From NCBI GenBank assembly GCA_947651825.1, contig CANTAQ010000006.1, positions 1 through 64,000 on the forward strand: a stretch of DNA of 64,000 bases, in the 5' to 3' direction. The translations under genes and the position numbers were made by a program. Every line of letters begins with the position of its first letter. Position 1 is the first letter of the stretch. Below the pieces are notes generated by a model. The model searched no databases. It was not told where the DNA came from and worked only from the letters and a program-made list of their open reading frames with translations. This DNA is from an uncultured Clostridium sp. GTDB lineage: Bacteria; Bacillota; Clostridia; TANB77; CAG-508. Shown here one piece after another: positions 18,366 through 27,884 of the stretch.

Positions 18366-18644
18366 TTATTTTTTGTTTACTAAGTCTTTTAATGCTTTTC
18401 CAGCTTTGAATACTGGTGCTTTAGATGCAGGTATTTTGATTTCTTCCTTAGTTTGTGGGTTTCTTCCTTTTCTAGCTGCTCTTTTTCTTACTTCAAAAGA
18501 ACCGAATCCTACTAATTGAACTTTATCTCCTTTTTGTAAAGCTTCTGTTACAACATCTACAAATGCATTAACTGTTGCTTCAGCTCCTTTTTTTGTGTCT
18601 CCTGTTTTTGCAGCTACTGCTGCGATTAATTCAGCTTTGTTCAT
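18366..18644 (-). CDS. hup: HU-family nucleoid protein
   Basis: The protein is 92 residues. It starts [19 protein letters not shown], the HU N-terminus, and contains [33 protein letters not shown], the beta-arm that bends DNA (G-F-G-x-F, R-x-x-R-x-G-R-N-P). HU dimers compact and bend chromosomal DNA. It has a strong AGGAGG site and its own terminator, consistent with high expression. Confidence 0.97.
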   Translation of the reverse strand: MNKAELIAAVAAKTGDTKKGAEATVNAFVDVVTEALQKGDKVQLVGFGSFEVRKRAARKGRNPQTKEEIKIPASKAPVFKAGKALKDLVNKK

Positions 18645-18760
18645 TTAAAACTACCTCCTATAAAGTTTTTGTTTTTAATGTAGAAATGCGTCTACTATTA
18701 GATAATTCGCCATAATTACCTAAAATCCTTCTTTTTTTTCACTTTTATATTAAAATTTCC

Positions 18761-20146
18761 TTATTTATAAGCTTTTTTAGTTTTTAGTTCCATATTTATA
18801 TACTTTAAAAGATATATTACATTTATTAAACATACTACTATCTGGCTAGTAAGAGTCGCTATAATTGCTCCATATATTTCAAGCTCTTGTATATTTAGCA
18901 ATATAATATTTAAAAACAATTTAACAATACACCCTATACTCATGGAAATTATTATGGTTTTAAATTTCCCTAACCCTTGCATAACGCCTGTAATAGTTTG
19001 TGTCATTACAACAAAAATTATGCTCCATGAACTTAATTTTAACATATTTGCTCCTGCTGATGCTTTTGGAAATAAAATTTTCAAAAGCAAATCTGCAAAT
19101 AAATATAAAAATACACTACTAATAATTCCAATTATAAAGCTTGCTAACATAGAAAATTTTATTTTGCTTTTTGCATCTTTATAACTACCTCTTTCTACTG
19201 CTGCAGATATTGCAGGGATCAAAGTAATAGCAAAAGCCATATTAAATGAAAATGGTAAGCTTATTAATGTTTCTACTTTTCCAGTTAATATTCCATATTG
19301 TATTTTAGCTTGTTCTAGTTCAATATACTTGCTAATTCCTTTTACTACGGTAAATGCATCTATTGTTCTGTTCATTGCCGATAATAAAGAACTTATTGAA
19401 ATTGGCATTGCAACCCAAAATATCGTTTTTATGATTGTTCTTATTCGTTCTTGTTTTTGTTCTGATGATGTTACTACTTCTTTCCATATTTCTTTTTTAC
19501 TCTTTATATAACATATATATAAGTATCCAAAACTAACTGCAGTAGCAAGTGTAGTAGTAAGTGCTGCTGTTCCCACCATAGTAACAGTATTCTTTTTTGA
19601 TAAAATCCCAAAAATCTCAACAGATATAATTGTCACTATAGTTTTAAAAATCTGCTCAATTGATTGAGAATTTGCTGTTACTGAAATTTTTTCTCTTCCA
19701 TTAAAATATCCTTTTAAAACGGCTTCCAATGTAACAAAAAATATAGATGGGGCAAGTGCCATTAAACTTATTTCAGCTTCTGGTATACCTAAATAATTGC
19801 AAGCAATTACATGTGCATTTATAAATAGTACACTACTTCCTATAAAACCTAATATGCCAAATAATACAAATGAAATTTTAAATGTTCTATACGCACCTTT
19901 ATTATCCCCTCTTGCTACCTTTGCAGATATTAATTTCGAAATTGCATTTGGTACTCCTATCGAGGTTATTGCAAGAGCTATTGCATAAATTTGAAATGCA
20001 GAAGCATATATAGCATTCCCTGAATCTCCAAATCCTTCTTTATTTACAAGGTATAACTTATATATTAACCCTGCTACTTTTATAACACATTGAGATATTA
20101 TTAGCACAATTATGCTATATAAAAAACCCTGTTTCTTTTTTATCAA
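18761..20146 (-). CDS. SpoVB / MurJ-like oligosaccharide-lipid flippase
   Basis: About 461 residues with 12-14 membrane helices. It belongs to the MVF/MOP flippase superfamily (polysaccharide biosynthesis protein), with the SpoVB-type N-terminus: YKLYLVNKEGFGDSGNAIYAS and TSIGVPNAISKLIS. SpoVB-like proteins take part in cortex peptidoglycan assembly; a lipid II flippase role is also possible. The start is uncertain. A TTG at 20146 (IKKKQGFLYS) has GGAG 10 nt upstream, while the frame's first start at 20197 would put the ribosome site inside the gene. Confidence 0.85.
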   Translation of the reverse strand: MIKKKQGFLYSIIVLIISQCVIKVAGLIYKLYLVNKEGFGDSGNAIYASAFQIYAIALAITSIGVPNAISKLISAKVARGDNKGAYRTFKISFVLFGILGFIGSSVLFINAHVIACNYLGIPEAEISLMALAPSIFFVTLEAVLKGYFNGREKISVTANSQSIEQIFKTIVTIISVEIFGILSKKNTVTMVGTAALTTTLATAVSFGYLYICYIKSKKEIWKEVVTSSEQKQERIRTIIKTIFWVAMPISISSLLSAMNRTIDAFTVVKGISKYIELEQAKIQYGILTGKVETLISLPFSFNMAFAITLIPAISAAVERGSYKDAKSKIKFSMLASFIIGIISSVFLYLFADLLLKILFPKASAGANMLKLSSWSIIFVVMTQTITGVMQGLGKFKTIIISMSIGCIVKLFLNIILLNIQELEIYGAIIATLTSQIVVCLINVIYLLKYINMELKTKKAYK

Positions 20147-20228
20147 AGTTTTCACTCTCCACGTTAATATATATGTGGCACTTGTGATTATTAGCACAAA
20201 TTAATATTTATATAATTATTAGTTAAGT

Positions 20229-21086
20229 TTATTCAATTATTACATCTCTTTTTAATAAATTGTCATTTATAACTCCTAAACCTATAAACTTGTCATTACT
20301 ATATACTCTGTAAACTCCATTTGGTTCATTATATGTTAATCTTACTCCATTTAAAAATAGGTTTAATTTATATTCATTTAATTGTATCTTTTCAGTATCT
20401 AGAAATATTTTCTCTATACTTATTATTCTATCTTTCACAACATTAATCTTTTCTTTAATGTCTTCTAATTTAACTGCTTGCTCTAAATTAAATTTATCTA
20501 CTTTCGTTCTTTTTAAATTTTTCATATGTCCTACTGTTCCAAGCTTTTCTGCAATATTTTCACATAATACTCTTATATATGTTCCTTTTGAACAATTTAC
20601 CTCAAATGTAATTGTATCTTTTTTATAGCATATTAATTCTATTTTATATATCTCTATTTCTCTTTCATTTAGTTCTATTTTTTTTCCTTCTCTTGCATAT
20701 TCATATGCTTTTTTTCCATTTACTTTTACTGCTGAATATATTGGTGGTATTTGCCTTTGCTTTCCTAAAAATTCTTTTAATGTATTTTCAATTTTATCTA
20801 TTGTTAATTCTGGAACCATTTTTTCTTCTAAAATATCTCCTTCGCCATCACCTGTAGAAGTCTTCTTACCTAGTACTAACTCTGCTATATATGTTTTATT
20901 ATGCTCAATCAAATATTTAGAAATTTTCGTTGCTTCTCCTACTAAAATCGGTAATACTCCTGTTGCATTTGGATCTAATGTCCCTGTATGCCCTACTTTC
21001 TTTATTTTCAATTCTTTTCTTATTATATTTACTACATCATGTGATGTATAACCTTTTTCTTTATCTATTATTATTACTCCATTCAT
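20229..21086 (-). CDS. truB: tRNA pseudouridine(55) synthase TruB
   Basis: The protein is 285 residues. It has the starting motif MNGVIIIDKEKGYTSHDVVN and the catalytic GHTGTLDPNATGVLP (Asp in T-L-D-P). The PUA-like C-terminus is short. It makes pseudouridine 55 in the T-loop of tRNAs. Downstream of nrnA in the rimP-infB operon, as in many Clostridia. Confidence 0.97.
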   Translation of the reverse strand: MNGVIIIDKEKGYTSHDVVNIIRKELKIKKVGHTGTLDPNATGVLPILVGEATKISKYLIEHNKTYIAELVLGKKTSTGDGEGDILEEKMVPELTIDKIENTLKEFLGKQRQIPPIYSAVKVNGKKAYEYAREGKKIELNEREIEIYKIELICYKKDTITFEVNCSKGTYIRVLCENIAEKLGTVGHMKNLKRTKVDKFNLEQAVKLEDIKEKINVVKDRIISIEKIFLDTEKIQLNEYKLNLFLNGVRLTYNEPNGVYRVYSNDKFIGLGVINDNLLKRDVIIE

Positions 21087-21189
21087 ATTTTATCTCCCTA
21101 GTAATTGTTTGTCTCTATATTTCTTTGTATGTTTTGTATATTATACTGTAATTTATAATTATTTACAATATTCTATCTTTTTATTGTTA

Positions 21190-21222
21190 TGAATAAAAAA
21201 TAGGCGATTGAATTCGCCCATT
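21190..21222 (-). terminator. Weak hairpin after nrnA
   Basis: GGCGA / TCGCC stem with A-run and T-run flanks, between nrnA and truB. It could be an attenuating terminator inside the operon. Confidence 0.5.
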
Positions 21223-21223
21223 T

Positions 21224-22174
21224 TTATTTTAAATGTTTCTTACATTCTGTAACTATCTTTTCTTTTGCTTTGTCTAGTGGCATATTGTTTATTACTCCTC
21301 CTGCTGCTCTTGTATGCCCCCCTCCATTGAATAATAAGCTTATATCTGCTACATTTGCATAATCGTTTGATCTTAGAGATAATTTATAGTTCTCCTTTTC
21401 TGTTTCTCTTAGAAATATTGATATTTCTACACCTTCTATATCTCTTCCCATTTCTACTATTCCATCATGGTCTTCTGAACCTGTTTCTTTTTCATCTTGT
21501 TCAGTTATATATGTGAATGCTATTTTTCCACCTTCTAATAATTCTATTCTATTCATCGCAATTTTTCTTAAATTAAATTTTTCTACTGATATTGTTTGTA
21601 AAACATTTCTATATATTTTTGATACATTAACTCCCTCATTTAATAGTTCTGCAACAAACTCAAATGTTTCTGCCTTTACCCCCGGATACTTAAATCCTCC
21701 AGTATCTGTTATTATCCCTGTTAACAAACATGTTCCTATTTCTTTAGTTATTTCTATATCTAATGCTTTTAATACTGTTATTAAAATTTGGCAACATGCT
21801 GGTGCCGTTGGATCTACAAAATTATAATCTCCAAACATTGTATTTATTCCATGATGATCTATGGATATTCTTGTTTTTGCATCTTCAAAATAGTTTGCAA
21901 ACCCATTTAGTCTTTTTATATCTCCACAGTCTAATGCTATTGCTAAATCATAATTTTCTATTTTACCTTCTTTTTTCACTTCATCAATTCCTGGTAAAGT
22001 ATTAAATGTTTTTGAGTATTTTGGTATAACTACATCTGCTTCTTTTCCTAATTGCTTTAAAGCTAAATACATTGATAAACTACTTCCTATTGCATCTCCA
22101 TCTGGAATATCATGTGTCAATATAACTATACTTTTACTTTTTTTTATTGCTTCTTTTATGTTATCTAATGTCAT
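21224..22174 (-). CDS. nrnA: DHH-family nanoRNase / pAp phosphatase NrnA
   Basis: The protein is 316 residues. The DHH phosphoesterase motifs are VILTHDIPDGDAIGSSLS, ALDCGD, RISIDHHGINTMFGD (the DHH signature) and the DHHA1 motif NGGGHTRAAG. Two Mn ions bound by the DHH core degrade 2-5-nt RNAs and dephosphorylate pAp. It lies between rbfA and truB, the usual position in Firmicutes. Confidence 0.95.
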   Translation of the reverse strand: MTLDNIKEAIKKSKSIVILTHDIPDGDAIGSSLSMYLALKQLGKEADVVIPKYSKTFNTLPGIDEVKKEGKIENYDLAIALDCGDIKRLNGFANYFEDAKTRISIDHHGINTMFGDYNFVDPTAPACCQILITVLKALDIEITKEIGTCLLTGIITDTGGFKYPGVKAETFEFVAELLNEGVNVSKIYRNVLQTISVEKFNLRKIAMNRIELLEGGKIAFTYITEQDEKETGSEDHDGIVEMGRDIEGVEISIFLRETEKENYKLSLRSNDYANVADISLLFNGGGHTRAAGGVINNMPLDKAKEKIVTECKKHLK

Positions 22175-22214
22175 TAATTACCTCTCATTTCTGATAATTT
22201 ATATTATTATCTTT

Positions 22215-22595
22215 CTATTCTTCTTCTGGTGGTTTTATATCTTTCATGATTTTTTCTAATATAGTATCTATTTTTTCTCCATATACTAAGCTTTCATCTA
22301 ATTCAAAAACTAACTCTGGTGTTACCCTCATATTCATTTTTTCAGCTATTCTACTTCTCATAAAACCTGAAGCTGCTTTTAAACCCGCTAATGTTTGTTT
22401 CACATTTTTTGAGTTTAAAATACTTACACTAACTCTAGCATATTTCAAATCTGGTGAAGTTTTTACTCTTGTAACACTTATCATTCCTGTTACATTGGAA
22501 TTTTTTACTTCATAGTTAATTATATTACTTAACTCTCTTTTTAATTCCTCATTTACTCTAGCCATTCTATTAGACGTGTTATTACTTTTTTGCAT
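22215..22595 (-). CDS. rbfA: Ribosome-binding factor A
   Basis: The protein is 126 residues with a KH-like fold. The start region NRMARVNEELKRELSNII and the conserved TRVKTSPDLKYARVSVSI are family hallmarks. It assists maturation of the 16S 5' end and 30S assembly. Located after infB with a repeat element between. Confidence 0.95.
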   Translation of the reverse strand: MQKSNNTSNRMARVNEELKRELSNIINYEVKNSNVTGMISVTRVKTSPDLKYARVSVSILNSKNVKQTLAGLKAASGFMRSRIAEKMNMRVTPELVFELDESLVYGEKIDTILEKIMKDIKPPEEE

Positions 22596-22639
22596 TTAAG
22601 TCCAGTCCTCCCTTTAATATCTTTCTAATTTTTTAAACC

Positions 22640-22731
22640 TGAAACGAAGCAAATTAGGTATATTGCAAGGAAAACAATTAAAAATTTTTGTGCAGTTCAA
22701 CATGGCAAGATGCCTGATTTCATTCGTTTCA
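22640..22731. repeat. Dispersed inverted-repeat element, copy A
   Basis: Bounded by TGAAACGAA (22640-22648) and TTCGTTTCA (22723-22731), a perfect 9-bp inverted repeat. The right arm covers the infB stop codon. The interior (GGTATATTGCAAGGAAA, CAA, AAAAATTTTT, TGCAG, GCAAGA) matches an element near 63050-63173. It looks like a short non-autonomous hairpin element inserted in an operon. Confidence 0.6.
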
Positions 22732-25700
22732 CTTTATTTGTTCCATTATATATGCCTCTATTATGTCTCCTTCTTTTATATCATTGTAATTCTCTAATTG
22801 TACACCACATTCATATCCTGCTGCTACTTCTTTTGCGTCATCTTTCATTCTCTTTAATGATATTAGTTTTCCTTCATGTATTACAACATTGTCTCTTAAT
22901 ACTCTTACTCCTGCATTTCTTGCTACTTTTCCTGTTGTTACATAACATCCTGCAATAGTTCCAACATTAGATATTTTAAATGTTTGTCTTACCTCTGCAT
23001 TTCCGATTATTACTTCTTGGAATACTGGATCCAACATTCCTTTCATTGCTGCTTCTACATCTTCTATAGCATTGTATATTACTGAATAAATCTTTATTTC
23101 TACTTCATCTTTTTCTGCCATATCTTTTGCAAAAGGTTCTGGTCTTACATTAAATGCGATTATAATAGCATTTGAAACTTTTGCAAGTGTTACATCTGAT
23201 TGTGTTACCGCTCCAACATTTGCATGTATTACCTTTACTTTTACTTCATCATTAGACAATTTTTCTAATGATTGTTTTACTGCTTCAACTGAACCTTGAA
23301 CATCTGCTTTTACAATTAAATTTAACTGTTTTAAGTTTCCTTTTGCAATTTGATTAAATAAATCATCTAATGTTACTCTTGTTGTAGCATTTAATGCTTT
23401 ATCTCTTGCTTGATTTTTTCTCTTTTCAATTAAATGTTTTGCTGTTTTTTCATCTTTTACTTCATAGAAAGTTTCACCAGCTTCTGGAACTTCTGTAAGT
23501 CCTGTTATTTCAACTGGTGTAGATGCTGTAGCTTTCTTTACCTTTTTACCTTTATCATCTGTCATTGTTCTTATTCTTCCTATTACTGAACCTACAACTA
23601 TTGTATCTCCAACATCTAATGTACCACGTTGTACAAGCATTGTTGCAACCGCTCCTTTTGATTTGTCTAGTTTTGCCTCTATTACAACACCCTTTGATTG
23701 TTTATTCGGATTTGATTTAAGTTCTTTCATATCTGCAACTAATAATACCATTTCTAATAAGTTATCTATATTTATTCTCTTCTTTGCAGAAATTGGTACA
23801 AATATTGTGTCTCCGCCCCATTCTTCTGGAACTAATTCATATTCCATTAGTTCTTGTTTTACTCTATCAATATTTGCTCCTTCAACATCAATTTTGTTTA
23901 TAGCAACTACTATTGGTATTCCTGCTGCCTTTGCATGATTTATAGCTTCTATTGTTTGTGGCATTACTCCATCATTTGCTGCAACTACTAATATTGCTAT
24001 ATCTGTTATTTGTGCACCTCTTGCACGCATTGCAGTAAAAGCTTCATGTCCTGGTGTATCTAAGAAAGTAATTTCTCTATCATTAATCTTTACTTTGTAA
24101 GCACCTATATGTTGTGTTATTCCTCCAGCCTCTCCTTCTATTACATTAGTTGATCTTACTGCATCTAGAAGTGATGTTTTACCATGGTCTACGTGTCCCA
24201 TAACAACAACAACTGGTGGTCTTGGCATTAAATCTTCTTCTCTATCTTCACTATCATCAAAAAGAATATCTTCATCTGTAACAACCTCTTTTTTATGTGC
24301 TGTTACTCCAAATTCTTCTGCAATTAAAAATGCTGTATCAAAATCAATTTCTTTATTTATTGTTGCCATAATTCCGAAATTTAATAATTTTTTTATGATT
24401 TCTCCACTAGTTTTCTTTAATTCTGTACTTAAATCTTTAACACTTATTCCATCTGGTATTGTTATATCTGTTAGTTGGAATATTTTTTGCTTTGTTCTTC
24501 CATCATCTTGGCTTACTTTTTTCTTTATTTTCTTTCCCCTTGTAGTTGTTAAGTCATAATAATCTAGCATTGAACCTTCATTGAACATATTAGAAAGTCC
24601 CTTTTCTTGTTTTAAATCTTTTAGTTTATGGCTACTAATTTCATCATAACTGTTTCTTCTAGATTTATTATTTTTCTTATTTGATCTATTATCATCATAT
24701 TTACTATTAACTTTTTGTTTGTCAATTGCTTTATTTGCATATTCTCTAACATTTTCTTTTTCTGCAATATCATTTGTCATTATATTTCTAATGTTCTTTT
24801 CTATGCCTCTTTCGTCTAAATTTCTATTTTGTCTATTGTAATTATTGTTGTTATAATTTCCATTATTATTTCTATTATTATAAGGTTTGTAATTATTATT
24901 TCCATTTTGTCTATCCCTGTTAAATGGTCTATTTTGATTGTTTCTGTCATTATTAAAATTTCTATTATTTCCATTTTGATTGTTTCTATTAAATGGTCTG
25001 TTATTGTTATATTGACCATTATTATCTCTATTATATGGTCTGTTATTATTATATTGACCATTATTGTCTCTATTATATGGTCTATTTTGATTATTATATG
25101 AGCCATTTTCTCTATTATTATATTGTCTGTTTTGGTTATTATATGAACCATTTTCTCTGTTGTTATATGGTCTATTTTGATTATTATATGAACCATTTTC
25201 TCTATTATTATATTGTCTGTTTTGGTTATTATATTGATGGCTATCTCTATTTATTTCTTGTCTTATTTCATTTTTTGTAGTTTCAACATTAGGAGTATTT
25301 ACCTCTGCTTTTGGTGGGGCTACATTTTCTTTTTCTACTGCAGGTGTTATTTTTTCTTCTTTAACTTCTTTATTTTCTTCAGCTTTTTCTTCTATAACAG
25401 GTTGAACCTTAGGTTCTTCCTTTTTGCCAAATAATTCACTAATATTAAGTGGTTTTGTTTGTTTATTTCTATAAACAATATTATAGTCTTGTTTTCTTTC
25501 TCTTTCTACAAATCCTATTTCTTTATCAGTATTACTTTTCTTTATAGGATTTACTTTTTTTACAGGCTCTTCCATTATTACTTGTCTTCTAATAATAACT
25601 GGAGCTTCCTTTACCTTCTCTTTTTGTTCTTTTCTAGGCTTTTCTTTTTGTTTCTCTTGTTTTGATTTTCCTGAAAAACTTTCTTCTAATTGTTTTGCTT

Positions 25701-25824
25701 CATTTTCTTCTATCCCACTCAAATGTGTTTTTACATTTAGACCTAACTGTATTGCCTTATCTAAAACTTCTTTACTACTTATATTTATTTTTTTAGCTAT
25801 TTCATGAATTTTTATTTTAGCCAT
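22729..25824 (-). CDS. infB: Translation initiation factor IF-2 with long Asn-rich insert
   Basis: The protein is 1031 residues, long for the family (about 700-900). The N-terminal [20 protein letters not shown] is an IF2-N domain. A disordered Glu/Lys region is followed, at about residues 195-340, by a low-complexity N/R/Y/G region made of repeated [19 protein letters not shown] units. A second IF2-N domain precedes the GTPase domain (G1 [12 protein letters not shown] about 545; DTPGHEA; NKID), then the EF-Tu-like domains and the fMet-tRNA-binding C-terminus. It directs initiator tRNA to the 30S. Its ATG overlaps the ylxR stop (TAATG). Confidence 0.97.
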   Translation of the reverse strand: MAKIKIHEIAKKINISSKEVLDKAIQLGLNVKTHLSGIEENEAKQLEESFSGKSKQEKQKEKPRKEQKEKVKEAPVIIRRQVIMEEPVKKVNPIKKSNTDKEIGFVERERKQDYNIVYRNKQTKPLNISELFGKKEEPKVQPVIEEKAEENKEVKEEKITPAVEKENVAPPKAEVNTPNVETTKNEIRQEINRDSHQYNNQNRQYNNRENGSYNNQNRPYNNRENGSYNNQNRQYNNRENGSYNNQNRPYNRDNNGQYNNNRPYNRDNNGQYNNNRPFNRNNQNGNNRNFNNDRNNQNRPFNRDRQNGNNNYKPYNNRNNNGNYNNNNYNRQNRNLDERGIEKNIRNIMTNDIAEKENVREYANKAIDKQKVNSKYDDNRSNKKNNKSRRNSYDEISSHKLKDLKQEKGLSNMFNEGSMLDYYDLTTTRGKKIKKKVSQDDGRTKQKIFQLTDITIPDGISVKDLSTELKKTSGEIIKKLLNFGIMATINKEIDFDTAFLIAEEFGVTAHKKEVVTDEDILFDDSEDREEDLMPRPPVVVVMGHVDHGKTSLLDAVRSTNVIEGEAGGITQHIGAYKVKINDREITFLDTPGHEAFTAMRARGAQITDIAILVVAANDGVMPQTIEAINHAKAAGIPIVVAINKIDVEGANIDRVKQELMEYELVPEEWGGDTIFVPISAKKRINIDNLLEMVLLVADMKELKSNPNKQSKGVVIEAKLDKSKGAVATMLVQRGTLDVGDTIVVGSVIGRIRTMTDDKGKKVKKATASTPVEITGLTEVPEAGETFYEVKDEKTAKHLIEKRKNQARDKALNATTRVTLDDLFNQIAKGNLKQLNLIVKADVQGSVEAVKQSLEKLSNDEVKVKVIHANVGAVTQSDVTLAKVSNAIIIAFNVRPEPFAKDMAEKDEVEIKIYSVIYNAIEDVEAAMKGMLDPVFQEVIIGNAEVRQTFKISNVGTIAGCYVTTGKVARNAGVRVLRDNVVIHEGKLISLKRMKDDAKEVAAGYECGVQLENYNDIKEGDIIEAYIMEQIK

Positions 25825-26144
25825 TATAAATCACCCCCATTTTGTTTTTCATTATTATTGTTTTTTGCTTCTTCCTTATCAATAATTACACCCCTTATAT
25901 CCTCATAGAATTTTTCACTAATTGTTGTTCTCAATTTTCTTTCTAGTCGTTTTGTTTTTATAACTTTATTCAGGCATTCTTGGTTATAACATAAGTATGC
26001 TCCTCTTCCTTCTAAATTGCCTTCTGTATCTATACTTATTTCTTTATTTTTGTTATATGCTATTCTAATTAATTCATATTTGTTTTTTTTGTTATTACAT
26101 GTAATACATGTTCTTGTAAATGCTTTGTTTTTATTCTTCTTCAT
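25824..26144 (-). CDS. ylxR: YlxR/RnpM RNA-binding protein (DUF448)
   Basis: 106 residues from the ATG at 26144 inside the nusA end ([13 protein letters not shown]). The frame's first start at 26177 is less likely. The family motifs [10 protein letters not shown] and GRGAYLC are present. YlxR-family proteins bind RNA, and RnpM modulates RNase P in B. subtilis. Classic place between nusA and infB, overlapping both. Confidence 0.93.
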   Translation of the reverse strand: MKKNKNKAFTRTCITCNNKKNKYELIRIAYNKNKEISIDTEGNLEGRGAYLCYNQECLNKVIKTKRLERKLRTTISEKFYEDIRGVIIDKEEAKNNNNEKQNGGDL

Positions 26145-27249
26145 TCTCTTCTTCTTTTTCACTTTCCTCTTGAGCATTGTTCTGTTCTTCTAATAATTTC
26201 CTATATTGTGATTCACTCTTTATATCTATTTTCCAATTTGCAAGTTTTACAGCAAGACGTGCATTTTGTCCTGCTTTTCCTATTGCTAAAGATAATTCTT
26301 CATCGCTTACAATTACTTCCGCAGATTTATTTTCTTCATCTATATCTATTGCCATTACATGTGATGGTAGCAATGCTGCTGAAATAAATGTAGCTGGATC
26401 TTCACTCCATTCTATAACATCTATCTTTTCTCCATTTAATTCATTTATAATATTTTGTATACGTATTCCTCTTGCTCCAACACAAGAACCTACTGGATCT
26501 ATATCTGGATTATTTGAATACACTGCTACTTTACTTCTACTTCCTGCATCTCTTGCTACTGCTTTAACTTCTATAATTCCTTCATATATTTCTGGAATTT
26601 CTAATTCAAATAGTTTCTTCACAAAATCAGGATGACTTCTTGTTATTAATGCTTGTGGAACACCTTTTAATCCTTTTCCTACATTTAGTACATACGCCTT
26701 AATTTTATCATTAACATGATAATTTTCTGTTGGTATTTGTTCTTTTAATGGCATTATTCCTTCAAGTTTTCCTAAGTCTAATATAACTGCACCCTTATCT
26801 GCTTTTTGAATTATTCCAGTTACAATTTCACCTTTTCTTTCATTATATTCATCAAATATTAAGTCTCTTTCAGCTTCTCTTATTTTTTGCAAAACTTGTT
26901 GTTTAGCTGTTTGTGCTGCTATTCTTCCAAAATCCTTTGGCATTATTTCAATATTTACTATATCTCCTAGTTTAGCTTTTTTCTCTATTTTTTTAGCCAT
27001 ATCTAGTGTTATTTGTATATTATTATCTTCTACTTCTTCTACTACTTCTTTTTGTGCATATATATGAATTTCTCCTGTTTCTTTATCCATTACTATTTTC
27101 ACATTTTCTGCTGAATCAAAGTTTCTCTTATATGCAGATGCTAATGCTATTTCTAATGATTCTAATAAGTAATCTTTGCTTATTCCCTTCTCTTTTTCTA
27201 ATTCCTCTATTGCCATAATTAATTCTCTATTTTCCTTATTACTTTTCAT
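26131..27249 (-). CDS. nusA: Transcription elongation/termination factor NusA
   Basis: The protein is 372 residues. It has the N-terminal RNAP-binding domain, an S1 domain (GEIVTGIIQKADKGAVILDLG) and two KH domains (CVGARGIRIQNIINELNGEKIDVIEW and LAIGKAGQNARLAVKLANWKI). It ends in an acidic tail. NusA controls pausing and termination. It has no C-terminal acidic repeats of the enterobacterial type, as is normal for Firmicutes. Confidence 0.97.
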   Translation of the reverse strand: MKSNKENRELIMAIEELEKEKGISKDYLLESLEIALASAYKRNFDSAENVKIVMDKETGEIHIYAQKEVVEEVEDNNIQITLDMAKKIEKKAKLGDIVNIEIMPKDFGRIAAQTAKQQVLQKIREAERDLIFDEYNERKGEIVTGIIQKADKGAVILDLGKLEGIMPLKEQIPTENYHVNDKIKAYVLNVGKGLKGVPQALITRSHPDFVKKLFELEIPEIYEGIIEVKAVARDAGSRSKVAVYSNNPDIDPVGSCVGARGIRIQNIINELNGEKIDVIEWSEDPATFISAALLPSHVMAIDIDEENKSAEVIVSDEELSLAIGKAGQNARLAVKLANWKIDIKSESQYRKLLEEQNNAQEESEKEEENEEE

Positions 27250-27261
27250 CTTTATCTCCTC

Positions 27262-27720
27262 CTAATTCCAATCAAACACTGTTTTTATTTGTGCTATATT
27301 AGTTCTTTCTATTTCTATTAGTTTCTCATCTATCTTTAATTTTATAGTTTTATCATCAAACATTTTTAGTTCTCCAATAAATTGTTTTTGACTTTCCAGT
27401 GGTTTAAATAGTTTTATTGATACCTTGCTATTTATATTTGCTTGCAAGTGCTTATCTTTTTTTAAGACTCTTTCTATTCCAGGTGAAGAAACTTCTAAAA
27501 AATACTGTTCTTTTATATAATCTTCCTTATCTAGAATTTGTGTTATATTGTTACTCACAAGTTCACAATCATTTAAGTCTATTCCTTTTTCTCTATCAAT
27601 ATAAATTCTTAAGTAGTAGTCTTTTCCCTCTTTTACATATTCTACATCATATAATTCATATCCTAATTGAATTATTTTATCACTAATTAAACTCTCTACT
27701 TTTTCTTCTATTTTTGCCAA
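27262..27720 (-). CDS. rimP: Ribosome maturation factor RimP
   Basis: The protein is 152 residues. The start is a TTG (27720; AKIEEKVESL) placed 7 nt after AAAAGGAG; the frame's first start at 27741 would contain that ribosome site. The pattern KEGKDYYLRIYIDREKGIDLNDCE and YFLEVSSPGIERVLKK is RimP. It is needed for 30S maturation and is the first gene of the rimP-nusA-ylxR-infB operon. Confidence 0.93.
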   Translation of the reverse strand: MAKIEEKVESLISDKIIQLGYELYDVEYVKEGKDYYLRIYIDREKGIDLNDCELVSNNITQILDKEDYIKEQYFLEVSSPGIERVLKKDKHLQANINSKVSIKLFKPLESQKQFIGELKMFDDKTIKLKIDEKLIEIERTNIAQIKTVFDWN

Positions 27721-27739
27721 ATTTATTCTCCTTTTTTTC

Positions 27740-27772
27740 AAAAGTTAAGAGTGGGATTCTTCCCACTCTTAA
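27740..27772 (-). terminator. Hairpin between the pilin/flagellin hybrid gene and rimP
   Basis: A 12-bp perfect stem TTAAGAGTGGGA with a 4-nt loop, followed by CTTTTG on the minus strand. It is probably the terminator of the upstream gene (27885-28964). Confidence 0.65.
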
Positions 27773-27884
27773 GCCTTTTATATTCAATTGCTTAATTATT
27801 ATAATACAAATATTGGTAAATTGCAAGTAAATTCAGAAAAATAGTTATATTTTCTAGGTTTTTCCTTTAGTTTTCATCCAAGTC

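Noticed and set aside
24816..25196. 126-codon Ile/Met-rich reading frame inside infB
   Set aside because: A shadow of the Asn-rich repeat in another frame; its repetitive composition follows from the infB repeats and no ribosome site is present.
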